From NCBI RefSeq assembly GCF_016785085.1, contig NZ_JAENHO010000004.1, forward strand, positions 186,001 through 250,000: a stretch of DNA of 64,000 nucleotides. The letters run 5' to 3'. Source of the stretch: Paractinoplanes lichenicola (GTDB taxonomy: Bacteria; Actinomycetota; Actinomycetes; Mycobacteriales; Micromonosporaceae). Both the position numbers and the translations under genes were made by a program. Below the pieces are notes generated by a model. That model had not been told where the DNA came from. It worked only from the letters and a program-made list of their open reading frames with translations, and searched no databases. Positions 51,185 to 57,459 of the stretch are shown here, in pieces (the first letter of the stretch is position 1; each line of letters opens with the position of its first letter).

Positions 51185-52070
51185 CGAGACGGCCGAGCTG
51201 CTCGAGGTCGGCCTCGGCGTGGCTCTGGCGCAGATAGACGGTCAGATCGGCGACCCGGCGGGCGTGGCGCTCGTCGCGGCTCAGCGGGCCGGCCCCGAGC
51301 GCGCGGCCCACCCGGTCGATCACCTCGGTGGCGGCGGCCTCGACCGTGGCCCGTACGCGCAGGGCCAGCCGATGCTGCACGGCGGCCGGGTCGGCATCGA
51401 TCGCGGCGGCGGCCTCGGCCAGCACCGCGCGGGCCGCGCCCAGGGCCACGTCGACCGCGCCCAGGTGGGCCAGCGCGTGCGGCCCGTCCGCCCGCTCGCG
51501 CAGCAGGCCGGCGATGCCCAGCGCGCCCCCGTACCAGCAGGCCGCGACGCCGATGCCACCGTGCCAGAAGCCGGGCCGGTTCACGTAGTCGCCGGGGCCG
51601 CCGACCGGACGGGCGGGCGCGTCGGTGAACCGGATCGTGCGGCTGTCACTGGCCGCCATCCCCACAGCCGGCCAGGTGCCGTCGAGCGGAACCGCGTACG
51701 GGGTCTCGTTGGTCACCGCGAACAGCCGGATGCCGTCGTCGGCCTCGGCCGTGACCAGCGCGTGGGTGCACCAGGCGGCGCCGGAGCACCAGGGCCGCTC
51801 GCCGCTGAGCCGCCAGCCGTCACCGGCCCTGGTCGCCGTGACCGACTTGGGGACGGCGGCCCACACGCCCCAGCGCTCGCCGGCCGCGGGCGGGCCGTCG
51901 TCGCCGAGCTCGGCCCGGATCGCGGCCGCGTCGGCGTGCCCCTCACCGAGCCGGGCGGTCACGGGGTCCGCGCGGCCCAGCTCGGCCAGCTTCCACAGGC
52001 GTTCGGCGGTGGCGCCCTTACCGGGCAGGGGCTCGACCATCAGCACGGCAACGCGGTTACCCCGGAACAC
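51162..52070 (-). CDS. Short acyl-CoA-dehydrogenase-like protein
   Basis: 302 residues from GTG 52070; ATG 52040 is an alternative and neither has a clear ribosome site. It resembles the middle and C-terminal parts of acyl-CoA dehydrogenases (WRLSGERPWCSGAAWCTHAL flavin-domain strand; helical tail with ARVADLTVYLRQSHAEADLE-like order), but is about 80-100 residues shorter than usual and lacks the N-terminal helical domain. It may be a noncanonical flavoprotein that works with the PIG-L and methyltransferase enzymes. Confidence 0.75.
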   Translation of the reverse strand: MFRGNRVAVLMVEPLPGKGATAERLWKLAELGRADPVTARLGEGHADAAAIRAELGDDGPPAAGERWGVWAAVPKSVTATRAGDGWRLSGERPWCSGAAWCTHALVTAEADDGIRLFAVTNETPYAVPLDGTWPAVGMAASDSRTIRFTDAPARPVGGPGDYVNRPGFWHGGIGVAACWYGGALGIAGLLRERADGPHALAHLGAVDVALGAARAVLAEAAAAIDADPAAVQHRLALRVRATVEAAATEVIDRVGRALGAGPLSRDERHARRVADLTVYLRQSHAEADLEQLGRLVQEESPW

Positions 52071-53004
52071 CCCGGCTATGCAGACGTTTCACGGCGGCGC
52101 CGGTGGCCAGGGCCACGCCGGCCACGGCCAGGCCGACCTGGGCGCGGCTCCACCGGCCCGGGCCGCCCTCCTCGCGGGGCCGGGCCGCGAAGACGTTGCC
52201 GTCGTGGTGGGCGATCGCCTGGCGGGACAGGCCGCCGCGCCTCATCAGCGGCGTGACCAGGGCGTCGTACAGGGAAGGGAAGGCGTTGAAGCCGAACTCG
52301 ATGAGCCGGTTGGTCGCGCCCACCGACGCCTCGGGCCTGGGCCGGTCGGCCTGCCGCACGATGCGGGCCGCGACGCGCTCGGCGCTGTCGACCGGGGGCG
52401 GCGGGCGGCCGACGAAACCGGCGTAGTTGGCCGCGCTCGTGTAGATCGGGGTGTCGACGCTGCCGGGGTCGACCGAGCACACGTGGATGCGCTTGTTGTC
52501 GCGCGTCTCCTGCCGCAGCACGCGCGTGAGCCCGCGAGCGCCCCACTTCGAGGTCACGTAGGCTGACATGTACGGCACCGCGACGTGCCCGAGCAGCGAG
52601 CCGGTCAGGATCAGCGTGCCGTGGCCCTGCTCCCGGAACTGCGCCAGCGCGGTGCGGGCGACGTTCGCCGGGCCGAGCAGGTCGGTCGTGACCATGCGAT
52701 CGAACACCTCGGGCGGCAGCTCCTCGAATTTCCCGTACGCCATGACAGCCGCCGAGTCGGCCCACACGTCGATTCGCCCGTACTTTTTTATCGCGCGTTC
52801 GCGGACCTGTTCGAGGTCTTCGCGCCGGGTGACGTCGGCCGGCACCACGATCGGATCGGTCCCGCAGGCCGCCGCCACCTTTTCGAGATCGTCTCTGCTG
52901 CGCGCGGCCAGCACCAGCCGGTCACCGCGGGCCGCGAACGCCAGCGCCGCAGCCCGGCCGATCCCGCTGGACGCCCCGGTCACCACCACCACCCGTGAAC
53001 TCAT
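52057..53004 (-). CDS. SDR-family oxidoreductase with C-terminal membrane helix
   Basis: 315 residues. Rossmann loop VVVTGASSGIGRAAALAFA, Ser in LILTGSLLG and the pair YVTSK. After the SDR core is a tail with FNAFPSLYDALVTPLMRRGG and a final hydrophobic helix (AQVGLAVAGVALATGAAVKR) that probably anchors it. It heads the minus-strand operon and starts 44 bp from the divergent alcohol dehydrogenase. Substrate unknown, possibly a lipid. Confidence 0.87.
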   Translation of the reverse strand: MSSRVVVVTGASSGIGRAAALAFAARGDRLVLAARSRDDLEKVAAACGTDPIVVPADVTRREDLEQVRERAIKKYGRIDVWADSAAVMAYGKFEELPPEVFDRMVTTDLLGPANVARTALAQFREQGHGTLILTGSLLGHVAVPYMSAYVTSKWGARGLTRVLRQETRDNKRIHVCSVDPGSVDTPIYTSAANYAGFVGRPPPPVDSAERVAARIVRQADRPRPEASVGATNRLIEFGFNAFPSLYDALVTPLMRRGGLSRQAIAHHDGNVFAARPREEGGPGRWSRAQVGLAVAGVALATGAAVKRLHSRGVPG

Positions 53005-53048
53005 GGTTGGTTTGCATACCCGCGAAAAGCCCGGGTATCCGGCCCGTC

Positions 53049-54233
53049 ATGCGAGCACTCACCTGGCAAGGCACCGGCAAAGTCGCCGTGGAGAACGTTC
53101 CCGACCCCAAGATCCAGGAGCCGACGGACGCGATCGTCCGGATGACGTCGACCGCGATCTGCGGCTCCGACCTGCACCTGTACGACGTGCTCGGCATGTA
53201 CATCGACAAAGGCGACATCCTCGGCCACGAGCCGATGGGCATCGTCGAGGAGGTGGGCGCCGAGGTCACGCACATCAAGCCGGGCGACCGGGTGGTGATC
53301 CCGTTCAACATCTCGTGCGGGTACTGCTGGTACTGCTCCAAGGGCTACTACGCGCAGTGCGAGACCACCCAGAACACCGAGCAGGGCAAGGGCGCGTCGC
53401 TGTTCGGCTACACCAAGCTGTACGGGCAGGTGCCCGGCGGCCAGGCCGAATACCTGCGCGTGCCGCAGGCGCAGTTCGGGCCGATCAAGGTGCCGGACGG
53501 GCACCCCGACGAGCGCTACCTGTTCCTCTCCGACGTGCTGACCACCTCGTGGCAGGCCGCCAAGTACGCCGACATCGAGCCCGGGAGCACGGTGCTGGTC
53601 ACCGGTCTCGGCCCGATCGGCCAGATGTCGGCCCGGATCGCCCGGCACCTCGGCGCGGGCCGGGTGCTCGCGGTCGACAACGTGCCCGAGCGGATCGCCA
53701 TGGCCGAGCGCAACGGCATCGAGGTGCTGAACTTCGACAAGGTCGACGACATCGGCGCGGCCGTCCGGGACGCCACCCAGGGCCGCGGGGCCGACTCGGT
53801 CATCGAGGCCGTCGGCATGGAGGCCCACGGCACGCCGTTCCAGGCCGCCGCGATCAAGGGGGCCGGCCTGCTGCCCGACGCGCTGGCCCGCAAGGCCACC
53901 GAGACGTTCGGTGTCGACCAGATGGGCGCCCTGCGCACGGCGTTCGACTCCGTCCGCCGGGCCGGCACCGTCTCGATCATCGGCGTCTACGGCGGCGAGG
54001 CCGACCCGTTCCCGATGATGGACCTGTTCGACAAGGGCATCACGATGCGCATGGGCCAGGCCCACGTGAAGCGCTGGGTCGACGACATCATGCCGCTGCT
54101 CACCGGCGACGACGACCCGCTCGGCGTGGACGACCTGGTCACCCACCGCACGCCGCTCGAGGAGGCGCCCCAGGCGTACGAGATGTTCAAGAAGAAGGAG
54201 GACGGCTGCATCAAGGTGGTCCTCAAGCCCTGA
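53049..54233 (+). CDS. Zinc-dependent alcohol/formaldehyde dehydrogenase-like protein
   Basis: 394 residues from ATG 53049, which has no clear ribosome site. The MDR fold shows catalytic-Zn ligands in TAICGSDLHLYD and ILGHEPMG, structural-Zn-like Cys in CGYCWYCSKGYYAQC, and NAD binding at VLVTGLGPIGQMSARIARHL. The long insertion after the catalytic domain resembles glutathione-independent formaldehyde dehydrogenases. Likely oxidises an alcohol or aldehyde adduct; the substrate is not identified. Confidence 0.9.
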   Translation: MRALTWQGTGKVAVENVPDPKIQEPTDAIVRMTSTAICGSDLHLYDVLGMYIDKGDILGHEPMGIVEEVGAEVTHIKPGDRVVIPFNISCGYCWYCSKGYYAQCETTQNTEQGKGASLFGYTKLYGQVPGGQAEYLRVPQAQFGPIKVPDGHPDERYLFLSDVLTTSWQAAKYADIEPGSTVLVTGLGPIGQMSARIARHLGAGRVLAVDNVPERIAMAERNGIEVLNFDKVDDIGAAVRDATQGRGADSVIEAVGMEAHGTPFQAAAIKGAGLLPDALARKATETFGVDQMGALRTAFDSVRRAGTVSIIGVYGGEADPFPMMDLFDKGITMRMGQAHVKRWVDDIMPLLTGDDDPLGVDDLVTHRTPLEEAPQAYEMFKKKEDGCIKVVLKP

Positions 54234-54262
54234 CCGCCGCGGCCGGGGATAGGTTCGTCGGC

Positions 54263-54763
54263 ATGATCCTGCCGAAGGTCCGCGACCCGCGGTTCATCAC
54301 GATCCGCCGGGGCGGCACGCTGACGGACGACGATCACCACCTGCTCACGCTGTGGGCCGCCGACTGCGCCGAGCACGTGCTCGGCCTGTTCGAGGCGGAA
54401 CGGCCGGACGACCCCAGGCCCCGCGAGGCCGTCGAGAACGCGCGGGCCTGGGTGCGGGGCGAGGTCAAGATGATGCAGGCGCGGGCGGTCGGCGGGCACG
54501 CCATGGGAGCCGCCCGCGACCTGCGAGGCGCGGCCCGCAACGCCGCCTACGCCGCCGGGCAGGCCGCCGTCGTCCCGCACGTCGCGGCGCACGAGCTCGG
54601 CGCCGCCGCGTACGCGATCAAGGCCGTGCGCGCCGCCGCGGGCGAGGAGGCCGGGCGCCAGGAGTGCCGGTGGCAGCGCGACCAGCTGCCCGGCCCGATC
54701 CGTGACCTGGTGCTCGACGACCAGCGGCTGCGGAACGATATCTGCTGGTCAGTGTTCACCTGA
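54263..54763 (+). CDS. Imm5-like putative immunity protein
   Basis: 166 residues. The LLTLWAADCAEHVLGLFEAE start and DDPRPREAVENARAWVRGEV segment match the Imm5 family of polymorphic-toxin immunity proteins as I recall it. The middle is Ala-rich and helical (AARNAAYAAGQAAVVPHVAA). Immunity proteins normally neighbour a toxin, but none is seen within the window. In actinomycetes these genes are often solitary. Activity unproven. Confidence 0.7.
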   Translation: MILPKVRDPRFITIRRGGTLTDDDHHLLTLWAADCAEHVLGLFEAERPDDPRPREAVENARAWVRGEVKMMQARAVGGHAMGAARDLRGAARNAAYAAGQAAVVPHVAAHELGAAAYAIKAVRAAAGEEAGRQECRWQRDQLPGPIRDLVLDDQRLRNDICWSVFT

Positions 54764-54831
54764 TTCGGGTCCACAGTGGTTGGTGCGATGCACTACCCTG
54801 ATCACCCTCGCCGGTTTTCGGGAGGGCAGCC

Positions 54832-55608
54832 ATGACGGACACTCCGCCGCAACTCGACACGAGCACGCCGCACAGCGCCCGGGTCTGGAACTACTGGCTC
54901 GGCGGCAAGGACAACTACGCCGTCGACCGTGAGGTCGGCGACAGCGTCCTGGCCGTGTTCCCGGCCATCGCGGAAAATGCGCGGGCCTGCCGGGCCTTCC
55001 TGGTCCGCGTGGTCAGCTACCTGGCCGGCGAGGCCGGGATGCGCCAGTTCCTCGACATCGGCACCGGCCTGCCCACGGCCAACAACACGCACCAGGTGGC
55101 CCAGCGGGTGGCCCCGACGTCCAAGATCGTCTATGTCGACAACGACCCGCTCGTGCTGGTGCACGCCCGCGCCCTGCTCAGCAGCGGCCCCGAGGGCGTC
55201 ACCGACTACATCGACGCTGACCTGCGCGACACCGAGACGATCCGGCTCGAGGCGGGCCGCACGCTCGACTTCGACCAGCCGATCGCCCTCATGCTGATGG
55301 GCATCCTGGGCCACATCGAGGACGACGACGAGGCCGTGGCGATCGTCAAGCGGCTGGTCGACCTGCTGCCGCCGGGCAGCTATCTGGCCTTCTACGACGG
55401 CACCGACACGAGCGAGAAGATCGTGGAGGGGGCCAAGGTCTCCAGCGAGGGCGGCCACACCTATCACCTGCGCAGCCCGGAGCGCATCGCCCGCTTCTTC
55501 GAGGGGCTCGAGCTGGTCGACCCGGGCGTCGTCTCGGTCTCGGACTGGCGTCCCGACGTCGAGGCCCCGCACCAGGATTCGTACGGCGGAATCGGCCGCA
55601 AGCCTTAG
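54832..55608 (+). CDS. S-adenosyl methyltransferase (Methyltransf_19/DUF574 family)
   Basis: 258 residues, GGGAGGG ribosome site. The actinomycete family start (PHSARVWNYWLGGKDNYAVD) is followed by FLDIGTGLPTANNTHQVAQR and VYVDNDPLVLVHARALL. This is a large family in Streptomyces and relatives whose substrates are unknown. The TAG stop is the first codon of the inverted-repeat element that follows. Confidence 0.9.
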   Translation: MTDTPPQLDTSTPHSARVWNYWLGGKDNYAVDREVGDSVLAVFPAIAENARACRAFLVRVVSYLAGEAGMRQFLDIGTGLPTANNTHQVAQRVAPTSKIVYVDNDPLVLVHARALLSSGPEGVTDYIDADLRDTETIRLEAGRTLDFDQPIALMLMGILGHIEDDDEAVAIVKRLVDLLPPGSYLAFYDGTDTSEKIVEGAKVSSEGGHTYHLRSPERIARFFEGLELVDPGVVSVSDWRPDVEAPHQDSYGGIGRKP

Positions 55609-55773
55609 GTCCTGTTTCGTAGTTGGGGTGGGTGCGAGGCCGGGTCCAGATTTCGTCTGGTGGTGGCCCGGGGAAGCCTGGCTCCCGGTGTTGGAACCTG
55701 GCTTTCGCGGGACGCCGCCAGGCGGGATCTGGGCCCTGCCGCAGCCCCGCCCCAACTGCGAAACAGGGCCTAA
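55605..55773. mobile_element. MITE-like element with 28-bp terminal inverted repeats
   Basis: 169 bp with no gene. Left arm 55605-55632 reads TTAGGTCCTGTTTCG then TAGTTGGGGTGGG. The reverse complement of the right arm (55746-55773) reads TTAGGCCCTGTTTCG then CAGTTGGGGCGGG: 25 of 28 match, with T/C changes only. Symmetry continues weakly inward. The tips resemble IS5-type ends, but a clear target duplication is not seen. The stops of both flanking convergent genes lie in the tips (TAG 55606-55608; TAG 55772-55770). Confidence 0.75.
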
Positions 55774-56348
55774 CGGCTCCACAAAAAATCGACCAGCCGG
55801 CGGGCCTGTACGCCGGTCTCGGCGGCCAGCGCCGCCCGCTTCTCGGGCGGCGTGGTCAAGGCGTGCATCATGGCGCCGCCGATCACCGTGTTGAGCAGCA
55901 GCGTCACCGATGTCGCGGCGGGCAGCTCGCCCCGGGCTATGCCGCGCTGCACGATGCCCCGCGCGGCCTGGATCTGGGCCTCGCGGGTGGCCGCGTAGTG
56001 CTCGGCGATGCCCGGGATCTTCGCCGCCTCGAGCTGCAGGCGTAGCGCGGCCCGGCTCGACGGGCCCGCATAGACGTCGAGAATCTGGGTCGCCAGCTCG
56101 ACCAGGTCGCCGTGCAGGGTGCCGGTGTCGACGTCGCTGACGTGCGGCAGGCTGCCGGTCAGGGCGTCGGTGAGCAGCGCCTCCTTGCTGTTCCAGCGCA
56201 GATAGAGCGAGGCCTTGCCGACCCCGGCCCGCCGCGCCACCGTCTCCATCGCGAACCCGGCCCAGCCCGCGTCGCCGAACAGGTCGAGCGCGGCCCGCGC
56301 GATGCGGCGATCGACCTCGGGATCGCGGGGCCGCCCGGTGCTCACCAT
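55770..56348 (-). CDS. TetR-family transcriptional repressor
   Basis: 192 residues from ATG 56348 after GGGGG; an in-frame GTG at 56369 is less likely. Helix-turn-helix: IARAALDLFGDAGWAGFAME then TVARRAGVGKASLYLRWNSK. TetR_C_16-like ligand domain. The last residues and stop lie at the tip of the MITE-like element. It probably controls the divergent universal stress protein, with a TGAAC-GTTCA operator between the genes. Confidence 0.9.
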   Translation of the reverse strand: MVSTGRPRDPEVDRRIARAALDLFGDAGWAGFAMETVARRAGVGKASLYLRWNSKEALLTDALTGSLPHVSDVDTGTLHGDLVELATQILDVYAGPSSRAALRLQLEAAKIPGIAEHYAATREAQIQAARGIVQRGIARGELPAATSVTLLLNTVIGGAMMHALTTPPEKRAALAAETGVQARRLVDFLWSR

Positions 56349-56373
56349 CTGCGGACCCCCTGCTCGCACATTG

Positions 56374-56426
56374 CTGAACGGTTACCGTCACGATACACTT
56401 CGGATAATTGAACACCAAGCGTTCAG
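56374..56426. promoter_or_regulatory. TetR operator region between repressor and universal stress protein
   Basis: TGAAC-N7-GTTCA at 56409-56425, with a further half-site CTGAACG at 56374-56380; the outer CTGAACG/CGTTCAG words also form a wide inverted pair. They lie between the divergent starts at 56348 and 56442. Confidence 0.65.
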
Positions 56427-56441
56427 TAAAGGCGTGAGGTC

Positions 56442-56876
56442 ATGAGGGACGGGCCGGGCACGATCCTGGTGGGCATCGACGGGTCGACTTCCTCGCTGCG
56501 CGCCGCCGCCTACGCCACGGGCCTGGCCCGGCGACAGCGCAGCCGGCTGGTCGCGCTCTATGTGCGTACGCATCCCTCGGCCCTGCTGCCCCTGGCCGAC
56601 ACCGGCGGCGCGGTCGCCACCGTGATCGACACGCAGGACGCGGTCGAGCGGGAGCTGCGCACCATGTTCGTCGACCGGCTGGCCGAGCTCGAGCTGGACG
56701 CGCGCCTGGTCGTGCGCACGGGCGAGCCGTTCACCGAGATCGTCGACGCCGCCCAGGAGCTGCAGGCCGACGCCGTCATCGTGGGCCGCTCGACCCAGAC
56801 GTTGCACCGTTTCGCCGGCTCACTGAGCTCGAAGCTGGTGCGCTGCGGCCGCTGGCCGGTCACCGTGGTGCCCTGA
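56442..56876 (+). CDS. Universal stress protein (UspA-like)
   Basis: 144 residues, one Usp domain. The N terminus ILVGIDGSTSSLRAAAYATG is typical; the nucleotide-binding end VGRSTQTLHRFAGSLSSKLV then RCGRWPVTVVP keeps a G-x2-like loop and the closing VxVVP. It binds ATP or a nucleotide and helps survival under stress. Regulation by the divergent TetR protein is inferred. Its last 57 bp overlap the convergent membrane-protein gene. Confidence 0.92.
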   Translation: MRDGPGTILVGIDGSTSSLRAAAYATGLARRQRSRLVALYVRTHPSALLPLADTGGAVATVIDTQDAVERELRTMFVDRLAELELDARLVVRTGEPFTEIVDAAQELQADAVIVGRSTQTLHRFAGSLSSKLVRCGRWPVTVVP

Positions 56877-57401
56877 TTTCAGCGCCGCCCACCCCATAGA
56901 GGCGAAAGCCAGATCCCGTACGGTCGCCGCCCCGATCGACATCACGTCGGGCAGCGTCGGGCTGACCGCGTAGAGCAGCATCCCGGCCACGAGGGTCCAC
57001 CCGGTCCACGGCGGCCACTGCCCCGCCCGCGCGACCGCGACCCCGAACGCGATCCCGGCCGCGATCATCAGCACCGAGTGCACGCCGGTCCACGCGCCCA
57101 GCCGCTCCGACAGGGCGGGCCAGTCCGGCACGCCGGCCACGATGGCGTAGAGCACGGTGCCGGTGAAGAAGACGTACGTGTACGCGTAACCGACGGCCCC
57201 GGCCAGTCCGAGCCGGCCGATCCGGGGGCGTTGCAGCGCGTACAGGCCGAGCACGAACAGCGGGATCGCGGCCTCAGCGGCGTACGTGAGACCGAGCTGC
57301 ATTCCGGAGAAGCCGCCCTGCGCCAGCTCGATCAGGTCGGACAGCAGATAGACGGCGGAGAACACGATCGCGGCGCCGCCGGTGAGCAGACGAAGGTTCA
57401 T
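56820..57401 (-). CDS. Six-helix membrane protein, unknown
   Basis: 193 residues from ATG 57401. Helices include TGGAAIVFSAVYLLSDLIEL, LTYAAEAAIPLFVLGLYAL, LGLAGAVGYAYTYVFFTGTV, VHSVLMIAAGIAFGVAVA and a last one around TLVAGMLLYAVS. No motif identifies a substrate. It lies just downstream of the large LuxR regulator gene's stop on the same strand and 57 bp into the stress-protein gene on the other. Confidence 0.8.
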   Translation of the reverse strand: MNLRLLTGGAAIVFSAVYLLSDLIELAQGGFSGMQLGLTYAAEAAIPLFVLGLYALQRPRIGRLGLAGAVGYAYTYVFFTGTVLYAIVAGVPDWPALSERLGAWTGVHSVLMIAAGIAFGVAVARAGQWPPWTGWTLVAGMLLYAVSPTLPDVMSIGAATVRDLAFASMGWAALKSGHHGDRPAAAAHQLRAQ

Positions 57402-57459
57402 GCCGGTCAGTCTTTGCAGCGCCGGCCGCCCCGACATCGGGGTCGCACCCTGAGCCGGG

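Noticed and set aside
55605..55773. Structured non-coding RNA gene
   Set aside because: The terminal inverted repeats with T/C-only differences fit a MITE-like element better; no promoter is seen inside.
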